Below are positions 1 to 9,117 of a stretch of DNA of 62,721 nucleotides, piece by piece (positions within the stretch are counted from its first letter, which is position 1; every line of letters begins with the position of its first letter). The notes below the pieces were generated by a model. It was not told the origin of the DNA. It saw only the letters and a list, made by a program, of their open reading frames with translations, and made no database searches. The DNA comes from Lysobacterales bacterium (GTDB taxonomy: Bacteria; Pseudomonadota; Gammaproteobacteria; Xanthomonadales; SZUA-36): NCBI GenBank assembly GCA_013001885.1, contig JABDLD010000049.1:1-62721 (forward strand), given 5' to 3'. The translations under genes were made by a program, and so were the position numbers.

Positions 1-1238
1 TTGAGGTTCCCGGTGTTCTGGGCATTGCCGTACTGGTCGTTTGACCCGCCGCCATCGCCACTTGCGATGTAGAGGTAGCCGTCCGGGCCAAAATGCAGGT
101 CGCCGCCATTATGGTTCCTGGCATCCTGCGCAAACTCCATGATTTTCCGGCCCGCTTCCGATGCGATATTCGGATCTTCTGAAACTGAATACTCAGCCAC
201 GACGGTATGCCAGACGTTAGGTGATGGGCTACTCGTGTAGTTGACGTAAAACAATCCGTTGGTCAGGTAAAACGGGTGGAAAGCCAGTCCCAGCAATCCC
301 TGTTCGTTACCCCCGCCCGAATCCGCCAGGCTGAAAACTTCATTCCTGATGTCCATAAAAGGCTCAGCGCGCAGAGTTTCTGTCTTTAGGTCGTAGATCC
401 TGATCAGACCCTCTTGCTCGACGATAAACAGGCGATTCGATCCGTCGCCGGCGTTGGAGAGGCTCACCGGATTGGTCAGTCCAGCAGTCAGTTCCGTCAA
501 CGTCAGGTGGTCGACAATCGTAGGAACGGTGAAGTCAACGGTCAATTCTGGTGCATCTGATGAGCAGCCCGGGGTGGTTGGACATTCCCTGCTGGCCACC
601 CGGCGAGCATTCTGGGACCGGGTTTCGTCACCACGCAGTATCCAGCCGTAATTGGTAGTCGGATCCGCAACCCAGCTTTGCACGTCACTGACCAGCTCCG
701 GTGTACTCTCAAATTGCAGTGGCTCCGGATTTCCCGTTCCGAACAGGGCCGTTGCGGATTCCGAATCATCATAGTCACCACCCGGGCTGTTCCAGACTGC
801 GTTGTCATAAAAGGTATGCAACCAGGTTGCATCCCCGGCCTCAGCCGGGGCGCCTTGCCCCCCTGCGCCGAACAGTGGCTTTGATCCCGCCTCACCCCAG
901 GCCTGAGCAACACGCTGCAAACTGGCCGAGTCCGCCACCGCGCCCGTGTTGGGAACCTGGTTGATGATAAAACGAACCGTGACGCTGTTGATAACAGCAT
1001 TTATTGGGACTTCAGATAGATCAAACCGGACCAGGGCTCGCCTCAGTAATTCGTCGCCGTCTGGCCCCACTTTTCCGAGATAGAGGCCGGTGCCCGCACC
1101 GTTGCTGACGTCTCCGGCTGCATCTTCATACAGTGTGTTGTCCTCTGCCGGCGTCAGTACCAGCACCTCGGCGTGAAGCGAGAAGGACACCAGTATCGAA
1201 GTCAGAACAAACAGTTTTGGGTAGTGGAATTGAGGCAC
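1..1238 (-). CDS. Exported DNRLRE-domain / PQQ-type sugar dehydrogenase (partial, runs off left edge)
   Basis: The minus-strand frame is open from a GTG at 1238 to the window edge, giving 412 codons with the C-terminus missing. I chose the GTG because an AAAGGA-type ribosome site lies about 8 nt upstream and because the next residues (PKLFVLTSILVSFSLHAE) form a Sec signal peptide. Residues about 20-190 look like a DNRLRE module, a beta-sandwich often found in secreted wall or carbohydrate-active proteins. From about residue 220 the protein follows the glucose/sorbosone dehydrogenase propeller family: LSNAGDGSNRLFIVEQEG, then EQGLLGLAFHP, then NHNGGDLHFGPDGYLYIASG. The family oxidises sugars in the periplasm with PQQ; the substrate here is unknown. 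It is divergent from the DUF1800 gene. Confidence 0.85.
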   Translation of the reverse strand, partial: MPQFHYPKLFVLTSILVSFSLHAEVLVLTPAEDNTLYEDAAGDVSNGAGTGLYLGKVGPDGDELLRRALVRFDLSEVPINAVINSVTVRFIINQVPNTGAVADSASLQRVAQAWGEAGSKPLFGAGGQGAPAEAGDATWLHTFYDNAVWNSPGGDYDDSESATALFGTGNPEPLQFESTPELVSDVQSWVADPTTNYGWILRGDETRSQNARRVASRECPTTPGCSSDAPELTVDFTVPTIVDHLTLTELTAGLTNPVSLSNAGDGSNRLFIVEQEGLIRIYDLKTETLRAEPFMDIRNEVFSLADSGGGNEQGLLGLAFHPFYLTNGLFYVNYTSSPSPNVWHTVVAEYSVSEDPNIASEAGRKIMEFAQDARNHNGGDLHFGPDGYLYIASGDGGGSNDQYGNAQNTGNL

Positions 1239-1402
1239 TGATCACATCCTTTTGAGCAATGGAGCCAAAGCATATCATGGCGACTGCCGGAATCCGGCCT
1301 TTTCAATTTTCCAGTTTTCCGAAAAATCGACAGGCTATTTCGTATATACTGTTCAAAATTTCACCATGGAAGGTGAATAGAAAACACGTTCAGGGAGGAA
1401 CC

Positions 1403-3229
1403 GTGAGCCAGTCCAATACCCCCACCGGTTTAAACCGCCGTCTCTTCATAGGCGCCGCTGCCGCGGCCAGCCTCGCCGGCGGTCTTGCTGTACCGAAATC
1501 TGCCGAAGCCGATCCGCCGTCCGGGAAATCCAAAGGCAGAAAACCCATGAGGCCGGCGCCGGCCCTGGCGGCCGAAGCACCCGTGACACCCCCACCATTG
1601 GCAGCCCTGGTTCTGAACAAGGCTGCTTATGGCCCGAGGCCGGGTGATATCGAAGCGTTCAACGCACTCGGCGCCAGCGAATCTGAACGGCTGGATGCAT
1701 GGCTGTTCGATCAGCTCAATCCATCCACGTCCGACCCTGAAGTTGATAATCGCCTCGATGGCCTGTTGACCAGCGAAGTAATCGAAGACCAGTTGGCTTT
1801 CGACACGATAGACAAATCGCAGGAGCAGCTCTGGATAGAACATGCCCGGAGTGAGGATTACGCGATCCGTAACCGTCCAGTCTGGCAAATGGAGCGCCTC
1901 ACGCTTTTACGCGCGGCATACAGTCAATGGCAATTGCGCGAAGTACTGTATGACTTCTGGTTCAACCACTTTAATGTCTATGGCCGGGAGTTCCCTACCA
2001 GCGCTATGACTCCGGAATACGACCGGGTGTTGCGGCAGTACATTTTTGGCAACTTCGGCGACATGCTCAAGGCCAATGCCCGGACAGCCAGCATGCTTTA
2101 CTACCTCGACAACTATGCCAACACCTGGCCTAATCCAAATGAAAATTACGCCCGCGAGGTACTGGAACTGCACACGCTCGGCGCAGTAAGCAACTATTTC
2201 GGGGCTATCGACCCCGCTGCGGTGGGTAATAACAGCATGGGACAACGGGCCGGTTATACGGAGATCGATGTCTTCGAGTTCGCCAAGGCGCTCACCGGAT
2301 GGGGCGTCTCTGATACCACCGATGACTCACCGGACACCGGAGCTTTCATATTCCGGCCTGGCCGCCATTATGACGACTGGCAGGAAGCTTCCATCAAGGT
2401 CATGGACATTGAACTGACCGCATCGAACGGCACGAATGACGTGGACGATATTCTCGACTACCTGGCCGGTCACTATGGGACCGCAGAATTTATCGCGTGG
2501 AAGCTTTGCACGCGGCTGATTGGCGACAACCCACCGCAGGAAATTGTCGACAGCACCGCACTGGAATTTTTCAACCGTCGCAATGATGCCGACCAGCTGA
2601 AGGCGGTCTACAGCCACATCCTTAAATCCAGTGCTTTCCAGACCACCTGGGGCAAAAAAGTGGCTCGCCCCGTGGAAACGCTGGTGCGCGGCTGGCGAGC
2701 CAGCGGAGTTGATCTCACCATGCGCATCGATCACAGCGCCAGCAACGGAATCTGGGGGCGTCTCGATGACACCGGTCACTACCCGTTCGGTTACGCTCCG
2801 CCCACCGGTTTTCCGGATGAGCGCGCTTTTTGGCAGGGTACCGGCCCGCTGATCATGTCTTGGCGGGCACTCACGTACATGCTTCGACATAACCAGATTG
2901 TGAACCAGGCCGCTCAAACCAATGACCATTACACAGACCCCACTGACCGCACGGCCGTTAATATCGTGAGTTGGTGGACAGACCGTGCCCTGGGATATGG
3001 CCTGCCCGCAGCAGTTTCTGGCCGGATCGTGGATTATGTTGTCGAAATCCTGATGCAACGAGAGCCCGCGTACAACGGTGATTACGCGAACGATCCATTT
3101 GACGCGATCGGCATCGATACGACACCGGTGACCAACGCCGACGGAACTGCGAACAACAGTCATTACCAGCGAATCGTGCGCGGACTGGTTGGCCTGATTT
3201 TGATGTCACCCGAAGCCATGCGGCGATAG
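1403..3229 (+). CDS. DUF1800 family protein, Tat-exported
   Basis: 608 residues. The GTG at 1403 is preferred to upstream in-frame starts because GGGAGG lies just before it and the protein then opens with a twin-arginine signal (NRRLFIG, Arg12-Arg13, followed by an alanine-rich hydrophobic stretch). DUF1800 hallmarks are visible: FWFNHFNVYG near residue 187, NENYAREVLELHTLG near 250 and EFAKALTGWG near 290. DUF1800 proteins have no settled biochemical function; they are exported and nearly always paired with DUF1501 proteins, as here, with the next gene 11 nt downstream. A TATACT -10-like hexamer sits at 1345-1350 but no convincing -35 accompanies it. Function beyond the family name is unknown. 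Confidence 0.85.
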   Translation: MSQSNTPTGLNRRLFIGAAAAASLAGGLAVPKSAEADPPSGKSKGRKPMRPAPALAAEAPVTPPPLAALVLNKAAYGPRPGDIEAFNALGASESERLDAWLFDQLNPSTSDPEVDNRLDGLLTSEVIEDQLAFDTIDKSQEQLWIEHARSEDYAIRNRPVWQMERLTLLRAAYSQWQLREVLYDFWFNHFNVYGREFPTSAMTPEYDRVLRQYIFGNFGDMLKANARTASMLYYLDNYANTWPNPNENYAREVLELHTLGAVSNYFGAIDPAAVGNNSMGQRAGYTEIDVFEFAKALTGWGVSDTTDDSPDTGAFIFRPGRHYDDWQEASIKVMDIELTASNGTNDVDDILDYLAGHYGTAEFIAWKLCTRLIGDNPPQEIVDSTALEFFNRRNDADQLKAVYSHILKSSAFQTTWGKKVARPVETLVRGWRASGVDLTMRIDHSASNGIWGRLDDTGHYPFGYAPPTGFPDERAFWQGTGPLIMSWRALTYMLRHNQIVNQAAQTNDHYTDPTDRTAVNIVSWWTDRALGYGLPAAVSGRIVDYVVEILMQREPAYNGDYANDPFDAIGIDTTPVTNADGTANNSHYQRIVRGLVGLILMSPEAMRR

Positions 3230-3240
3230 GGGAAAACGTG

Positions 3241-4608
3241 ATGAACAGAATGAACCACAACAAAGTAAGCCGCCGAAACTTTCTGAAAACATCCGCGGTT
3301 GCTGCAGCCGTCGCGGGCCTGGCCCCCAGGCTTACGTTCGCCGTGGACGAATACAGCGATAACATCCTGGTATTCGTATTTCAACGGGGCGGTATAGACG
3401 GCCTGAGCTTTCTTGCGCCGATGAACGGCCATAGTGATCGTGGCCACTACGAAACCTTGCGCTTCAACGGCACGATGATTCCCAGCGCTAATTTACAGGC
3501 GTTGTCCGGGGGTTGGGGTCTTCACCCGGCCGCGGCGCCACTGGTTGATTTGTGGACGGATGATTCTCTGGCAATTGTGCAGGCTGTTGGCCTGCTGCCC
3601 TTTCCGAACCGCAGCCACTTCGAGGCCGAGCGTTACATTGAACTGGGCACACCCGGCAATCGCTTTACGACGACTGGCTGGCTCACCAGGCACCTTCAGA
3701 GTGCGAGCAACCTTCCGGAAAGCCTGGTTTTGCCTGCCGTGGTCACTGAATCGACAATCCGTTATTCACTCTTGCGCGAGCCCAGTGCGGTAACCATGCG
3801 TTACCCAAAAAGTTTTGACCTGGATTCCAGCTACTACGAGGAGGAGCAGGAAGTCGCATTGGCTGATATCTACGCAATGGACAACACGGAACTCGACGTC
3901 GCCGGTTCCCAGGCGCTGGCCGCGCAGACCATCATCGAATCGATCGATTGGAACAACTATCAGCCCGCCAACGGAGCGAGCTACCCCACCCGTCTGGACA
4001 ACCCGGGTCGGCTCACCAGTTTTGGCGAGGAAATGCAAATCATCGCGCAGCTGATCAAGGAAGACACCGGGCTGCGCGTAGCGCAAACGGATATCGGCGG
4101 ATGGGACACACATAATAACCAGGGAAACCTGCCCGTCAACGGCTGGTTTTACGATAATGTACGGGACCTTTCCGCTTCCCTGTTGGCCTTTTTCACCGAC
4201 CTGGACGTGCCTTCGCCCAATGGAAAAACCTGGGCTGAACGCGTCACGTTGATCTGTTACAGCGAGTTTGGGCGTCGCGCTTTTGACAACGCTGATAGCG
4301 GAACCGACCACGGCTGGGGAAACAACATGCTGGTGGTCGGCGGCGGCGTCAATGGCGGCCAATTTTACGGACCCTGGCCAGGTATAGCACCTGAAAACCT
4401 GTTCCAGGGTGCCGACATCTGGGCCCAGACAGATTACCGTTCGATATTCAGTGAAGTACTCATCAAACGATTCCACAATAACCAGCTGCACTACATTTTT
4501 CCCGGATTCACCGCGGAGCAGTATCAACCCCTCGGGGTTGTCAGTGGTTCTCTCGAGGCTCCGGATTTCAATGACCCGGAGATCATTTTCAGGAGTGGGA
4601 TGGAATAA
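3241..4608 (+). CDS. DUF1501 family protein, Tat-exported
   Basis: 455 residues. The ATG at 3241 has AGGGGA 7 nt upstream; a GTG one codon earlier is the alternative. The N-terminus carries a Tat signal (VSRRNFLKTSAVAAAVAG). The body follows the DUF1501 family, which belongs to the alkaline-phosphatase/sulfatase fold superfamily: FVFQRGGIDGL near the mature N-terminus, DIGGWDTHNNQ in the middle, and SEFGRRAFDN then GTDHGWGNNMLVVGG in the C-terminal half. DUF1501 and DUF1800 genes are partners in many bacteria and are probably exported together as a complex, but no reaction is established. The short spacing indicates co-transcription with the DUF1800 gene. Confidence 0.85.
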   Translation: MNRMNHNKVSRRNFLKTSAVAAAVAGLAPRLTFAVDEYSDNILVFVFQRGGIDGLSFLAPMNGHSDRGHYETLRFNGTMIPSANLQALSGGWGLHPAAAPLVDLWTDDSLAIVQAVGLLPFPNRSHFEAERYIELGTPGNRFTTTGWLTRHLQSASNLPESLVLPAVVTESTIRYSLLREPSAVTMRYPKSFDLDSSYYEEEQEVALADIYAMDNTELDVAGSQALAAQTIIESIDWNNYQPANGASYPTRLDNPGRLTSFGEEMQIIAQLIKEDTGLRVAQTDIGGWDTHNNQGNLPVNGWFYDNVRDLSASLLAFFTDLDVPSPNGKTWAERVTLICYSEFGRRAFDNADSGTDHGWGNNMLVVGGGVNGGQFYGPWPGIAPENLFQGADIWAQTDYRSIFSEVLIKRFHNNQLHYIFPGFTAEQYQPLGVVSGSLEAPDFNDPEIIFRSGME

Positions 4609-4813
4609 ACAACGAAAGCTGGCCCTCCGGCAAAGGGCTGTTCAGCAACTTCTTCACGTCCAGAACAGGTTGGCAGCCCCTGAAGCAATGCATTCGCTCC
4701 ACTGAGAATCGGTTTGTTCGGCCCTGGATTCATCGCGGGTACCATGGAAAAGGTCACCTGTTTTGAATAGACTCACATAGGGGCGCGACGCACGAGATGA
4801 ATACAGCACAATA

Positions 4814-6541
4814 ATGGACATCTATACCGGTGCGATTCTCATCAGCCTCATCCTCTATATAGCGGTCGGCAACTATGCCGGGCGCCGGGTGAAGAAGCTC
4901 GATGACTACTACGTCGCCGGCCGGCGCGCACCGACTTTGCTGATCGTAGGCACGTTGGTCGCCAGCGTGCTCAGCACCAACATATTCCTGGGCGAAACGG
5001 GCTTCGTCTACGAGGGGCAGGCCGGACCCTACATCCTGTGGCCGCCAATCGGAGCCATGGGGTATATCTTTGGCGCATTGCTGTTCGGCCGCTACCTGCG
5101 GCGCAGCCGCGCCCTGACCGTCGCGGATTATTTCGGACAGCGCTTCAATTCCCAACGGGTTCAGACGGCGGCCGGCGTCACCATCATCTTCGGCCTCGGC
5201 GGCTACCTACTGGCGGTTACGCAGGGCTCGGCCTTCCTGCTCACCCACATCACCGACTTCACTTTCGCACAGGCGCTGGTTATCTGCTGGGTCAGCTACA
5301 CGGCCTTCACGATGTATTCCGGATCGCGCGGGGTGATCCTGACCGACACGCTGATGTTCCTGCTGTTCACCTCGGTCGCCGTGGCGTCGCTGGTATTCCT
5401 GGTGCAGGACGCCGGCGGATGGTCGGTGGCCGTGCGCGACCTGACCGCCCTTCCGGAAAAGCCGGACCTGATGGCCTGGCACGGTATGGTCGGCAACGAC
5501 ACGCCGTTCTCATCGGTGCTGGATTTCACGCTGTGGAACCTGACCCTGGCGGTGGCCTGGGGGCTGGTGTACGCGGTCAGCCCCTGGCAGTCCAGCCGTT
5601 ACCTGATCGCCCGCGACGAGCACGTCGTCCTGCGCTCCGCCTGCATCGCGGCCATTTTCCTGGTCCTGATGGAGCTGACCCTGTATTCCGCGGGCGCGGT
5701 GATCAACCTCAGCGATCCGGGCATCCAGCCCTCGGAGGAAGCTATCATCTACGCGGCCCTGAACCTGCTGCCCGAATTGATGGGCGCGCTACTTTTGGCC
5801 GGCATTGTGGCGGCAGGTCTGTCATCGGCCTCTACCTTCCTTTCGCTGGTGGGTTTCAGCGTCAGCAACGACCTGGTAGCCCACAAAAACCTCGACGAGG
5901 CACGCATGCTCAGGCTCAGCCGCCTGGTCATGTTGGCGGTCGGGGTGGTCACGCTGATTGTCGCTTTCTATTCCCCAATGGACATTTTCTGGCTGACCTA
6001 TTTTGTTGGCACGCTGTTCGCGTCGTCCTGGGGCCCGGTAGCATTGATGAGCGTCTGGAGCCGGCGCATCACGGCCGATGCGGCATTCTGGGGTATCGTC
6101 AGCGGATTCGTTTTCAACGCCGGCCCCAAGGCGCTGGAATACCTGGAGTGGATCACCCTGCCCTTCTGGCTGGACCCGATTTTGTTCGGCGGCCTGGTCA
6201 GCCTGGTGGTGGTGCTGGCGATGTCATCGGTTGGCGGCGTCAGCCGCGAAGAGCAGGCCTACCGACTGGAATTGCACCGGGTGCCGCCGGGGGACGTCAG
6301 CGCGGCCCGGACGCGAGTTACCCGCTACGCGCCGGTGGCACTTGCCGCTTACAGCGTCACCATGTGCGTGATCCTGCTGCGCGTGTACGTGCTGCCATAC
6401 CAGCAGGCCACCGGCGGCCTCTCGACGGATGGCGGCATCAACTGGCTCAGCGGCGAAGCCCTGCTGGTGCTGGCCAGTCCCGTCGTGGTTCTGCCAAGCG
6501 CCTGGATTGCCTGGCGGATGATCCGAAAGTCCTACGGTTAA
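4814..6541 (+). CDS. Sodium:solute symporter (SSS family)
   Basis: 575 residues, strongly hydrophobic, with about 13 predicted membrane spans. The start IYTGAILISLILYIAVG and the motif DDYYVAGRRAP match the N-terminal region of SSS-family carriers, which import sugars, amino acids, organic acids or vitamins with Na+. The helix segment AGIVAAGLSSASTFLSLVG resembles the conserved Na+-site serine-rich motif of helix 8. The substrate cannot be read from sequence. It follows the DUF1501 gene by 205 bp, in which I see no gene. Codon third positions are visibly more GC-rich than in the DUF1800/DUF1501 genes, which may reflect expression or a different origin. Confidence 0.85.
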   Translation: MDIYTGAILISLILYIAVGNYAGRRVKKLDDYYVAGRRAPTLLIVGTLVASVLSTNIFLGETGFVYEGQAGPYILWPPIGAMGYIFGALLFGRYLRRSRALTVADYFGQRFNSQRVQTAAGVTIIFGLGGYLLAVTQGSAFLLTHITDFTFAQALVICWVSYTAFTMYSGSRGVILTDTLMFLLFTSVAVASLVFLVQDAGGWSVAVRDLTALPEKPDLMAWHGMVGNDTPFSSVLDFTLWNLTLAVAWGLVYAVSPWQSSRYLIARDEHVVLRSACIAAIFLVLMELTLYSAGAVINLSDPGIQPSEEAIIYAALNLLPELMGALLLAGIVAAGLSSASTFLSLVGFSVSNDLVAHKNLDEARMLRLSRLVMLAVGVVTLIVAFYSPMDIFWLTYFVGTLFASSWGPVALMSVWSRRITADAAFWGIVSGFVFNAGPKALEYLEWITLPFWLDPILFGGLVSLVVVLAMSSVGGVSREEQAYRLELHRVPPGDVSAARTRVTRYAPVALAAYSVTMCVILLRVYVLPYQQATGGLSTDGGINWLSGEALLVLASPVVVLPSAWIAWRMIRKSYG

Positions 6542-6641
6542 GACAAAGTCATATTGGCCCGGCTGGTGACACCGGATGGAGAGACGGGCGGGTAAATGCG
6601 TTAATATCATCCCCTGACCGCTTTGCCGAAACCCTGAAGCC

Positions 6642-7328
6642 ATGAATCTCACGATAGAATCGAAGAACAGCTTTCTCGTGCAGAACCCGGAAGAATTCAT
6701 TGTCGAGTGCCGCAAGAACAAGCCGGCCTGGGTTGCCGAGGCCAGCAGGAGTGACAACGCGACTGCAGCGGTCTGCCCCTCCTTCGTCATGCTGTTCAAG
6801 CATTCCTACCTGATCAAGTGCCCCGCGCAGATCGACATCGCTTTCATCAAGGAAGCCAACCGGATAAAAATCACCACCAACGAAGAGCAGATGGAACTCG
6901 AAAGTCACGACCTCGTGGCGCAGATGGGCCCGGTGTTCTCGGACTTCGTCAGCATGAAAATCGGGATCAAGTGCTACCTCCACACCGACGAACCCTGCAT
7001 GCCACTGATGATCAACACCTTCGCTTACACCCCGCAAAACGATCAGAAACTGCGCGCGATGGAAGGAATTCTTCCCCTGAACAACAAGGTAAAGCAGAAA
7101 CTCAATATCAACACCGTGATTTCAAAACAACAGCTGCAGGAACAGCTGGACAATGGTAACGGTGTGTACTCCATACGCCCCGGAACCCCTCTGGCTTTGC
7201 TGTATTTCCCGGCCGGGTTGCCAAAACTGATTCTGCAGGATTTCGATCCGAAAGTGCCCACGGTCACACAGTCACGGCACATGAAAGGCAGCTACCTGGC
7301 GCGGATGAAAGACTGGTTCGGGGTTTAG
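6642..7328 (+). CDS. Unrecognised cytosolic protein
   Basis: 228 residues. I do not recognise the family. There is no signal peptide, no membrane helix and no obvious catalytic motif. The sequence is a mixed alpha/beta composition with a hydrophobic centre (CPSFVMLFKHSYLIKCPAQI), several cysteines, and a C-terminal part ending SRHMKGSYLARMKDWFGV that looks like a basic amphipathic tail. Coding use of G/C at third positions and the lack of any competing frame support a real gene. It lies 100 bp after the symporter on the same strand and 235 bp before the esterase gene, so it could be a single-gene unit. Confidence 0.7.
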   Translation: MNLTIESKNSFLVQNPEEFIVECRKNKPAWVAEASRSDNATAAVCPSFVMLFKHSYLIKCPAQIDIAFIKEANRIKITTNEEQMELESHDLVAQMGPVFSDFVSMKIGIKCYLHTDEPCMPLMINTFAYTPQNDQKLRAMEGILPLNNKVKQKLNINTVISKQQLQEQLDNGNGVYSIRPGTPLALLYFPAGLPKLILQDFDPKVPTVTQSRHMKGSYLARMKDWFGV

Positions 7329-7563
7329 GCTTAAATCCGATTTGATTGATGACTGCCAGCTATTGGCGGTTCGCGACGGTGTGAGAGCGCTGCTTGGACC
7401 GCACGAGGACGCCCTATTAGGTGTGGCTAAATCAACACAACGAGAAAAAGCTTAAATTGCGACTATACTCAACCAACGCGGAACAGTGTCACCTGGCAGC
7501 GTTTCCAGGAAAACGCGCGTTGCCGTTTTATGACGCTTCACACATTAATAAAAGGAGATGAAC

Positions 7564-8931
7564 TTGCTAAATGAAAACAAAACACCCCGCCTGGTAAAAG
7601 GATGGGTTCTGGTACTGGCTGTTTTTTTTCTCGTAGCTGCACATGCGGAGGCTGACGAGTCCGGCCTCAATGCCGATGCATTGGGCGAATTGCAGGACAC
7701 GGGTGTCGACAAGTACCTCGGAACATCCCAGTCAGTTGCCAGCGACTATGGCGTATGGACCCGGCATGATTTTGACCCGAACTATGTTCCGGACGAGACT
7801 TACCCATTGGGTGTACGCCCGGACGGTCCGGTCTGCATCGCGGGATCCGAATACTCGGTTTTCACCCGACAAGGGGATCCCAAGAAACTCTTGATCTTCC
7901 TGCAGGGCGGCGGCGCCTGCTGGCAGGGCTTCTACAATTGCAACGTGGTGGGCGAGCAACAATCACCCCCGGCAGAAGGGCCTTTCCCGGGCGTGTTTGA
8001 TCCGAGTTCGTCGGAAAATCCTTTTGCGGACTACTCGGTTGTCTACATGCCGTATTGTGACGGCTCAACTTTCGGCGGCGATAACGATGTGAATGACCCG
8101 GCTTTCCAGGCCTTTATCGAAGGGGAGTTAGAGTTACCGGAGGGGTCCGGCCCGCCGACACGTCATCACCGGGGGCTTCGCAATGCGAGCGCCGGGATGG
8201 ATGTCGCCGGAGACACCTTCCCGCGAGCAAAGCAGATAACGGTCATGGGCCATAGCGCCGGTGGCGTCGGCGTTGCCGCCTTTGCTCCGTTCCTGGCGCG
8301 TTTCGTTTTTGGCAATAACGCCAAGCTCACGGTCTACAACGATGCCGGGCCCATTGCGGTCAACCTGGGGACCGGATCGCCTCCGGGAAACGGATCGTTC
8401 CCATTCGGGTGCGCGGATGTGCCCTGCTTTTCGGTTGTTGCGCGCGCATTTGACTGGCAATTCCAGCAGTTCTATCCGCAAAGCTGTATCGACGACGGCC
8501 GCTGCAATGCCTTTGGCCAACAAACCGGGATCATCGACTGGAGGCTCGAGAACGATTCGACCATCCGCGAGGGCTTTTATGAGACGGATTCCGACCTGAC
8601 CAACCGGTTCTTCGCGCAAGGCGACGGCACGATAATGGACCCGGAGGTATACCGTAACCTGATCCTCACCGAGCACGGCGCGCTGAACGAGGCCTACCCA
8701 AGGCGTTACAAGCGTTTCATCGTCAGTGGCGATGACACCCACGGCGCCGTCCAGGTAACCGCTGCTACGCCCAATTTTCCATTCCTGCAGCCATTTTCCT
8801 TCTATACCCGGGAGGCGAACGGCACGCTTCTGACCGAGTGGGCCACTGAATTTGTCCGCATCGGGCAACGCCAGTCACAGTTCGGCTGGAAAGATCTCGT
8901 TGAAGATTACGTTCCGGTTGAGAATCCGTAG
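7564..8931 (+). CDS. Secreted pectinacetylesterase-family esterase
   Basis: 455 residues. An AAAGGAG ribosome site (7551-7557) abuts an ATG at 7558, too close to use; the TTG at 7564 sits 6 nt after it and is the better start. A signal peptide follows (GWVLVLAVFFLVAAHAEA). The body matches the pectinacetylesterase/Notum family of serine hydrolases: LLIFLQGGGACW (oxyanion region), YMPYCDGSTFGG, and the nucleophile elbow GHSAGGVG with Ser231. DDTHGAVQ near the C-terminus is a candidate for the catalytic Asp/His region. Family members remove acetyl or other acyl esters from polysaccharides or proteins; the substrate here is unknown. A TATACT hexamer at 7464-7469 may be a -10 box. Confidence 0.8.
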   Translation: MLNENKTPRLVKGWVLVLAVFFLVAAHAEADESGLNADALGELQDTGVDKYLGTSQSVASDYGVWTRHDFDPNYVPDETYPLGVRPDGPVCIAGSEYSVFTRQGDPKKLLIFLQGGGACWQGFYNCNVVGEQQSPPAEGPFPGVFDPSSSENPFADYSVVYMPYCDGSTFGGDNDVNDPAFQAFIEGELELPEGSGPPTRHHRGLRNASAGMDVAGDTFPRAKQITVMGHSAGGVGVAAFAPFLARFVFGNNAKLTVYNDAGPIAVNLGTGSPPGNGSFPFGCADVPCFSVVARAFDWQFQQFYPQSCIDDGRCNAFGQQTGIIDWRLENDSTIREGFYETDSDLTNRFFAQGDGTIMDPEVYRNLILTEHGALNEAYPRRYKRFIVSGDDTHGAVQVTAATPNFPFLQPFSFYTREANGTLLTEWATEFVRIGQRQSQFGWKDLVEDYVPVENP

Positions 8932-8954
8932 CATATAAGGCGTTTTATTTACTT

Positions 8955-8984
8955 AGTCACCCGGGTGACCGCACCCGGGTGACT
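8955..8984. terminator. Perfect 13-bp hairpin after the esterase gene
   Basis: AGTCACCCGGGTG (8955-8967) pairs perfectly with CACCCGGGTGACT (8972-8984) across a 4-nt loop, 24 nt after the esterase stop. There is no T run on either side in the right position, so it is not a textbook intrinsic terminator. It may slow polymerase, protect the mRNA 3' end, or be an intergenic repeat built from two TCACCCGGGTGA palindromes. Confidence 0.5.
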
Positions 8985-9117
8985 GCCTGCCCGCCCGGCA
9001 GCCCCCTTCCGCCACGGGCGGGAGCAGGGAAGCGAGACTTCTTGATTCGACGCTGTGTGCGCCCGGTGCGATAATCAGCGATTGCCCCCGAATCCGGCAG
9101 CCGAACACGGAAGCATC

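Noticed and set aside
5038-6645. A 535-codon open frame on the plus strand inside the symporter gene
   Set aside because: It is a +2 shadow of a GC-rich membrane-protein gene; its translation is low in hydrophobic order and rich in Arg, Gly and Pro, with no family likeness.
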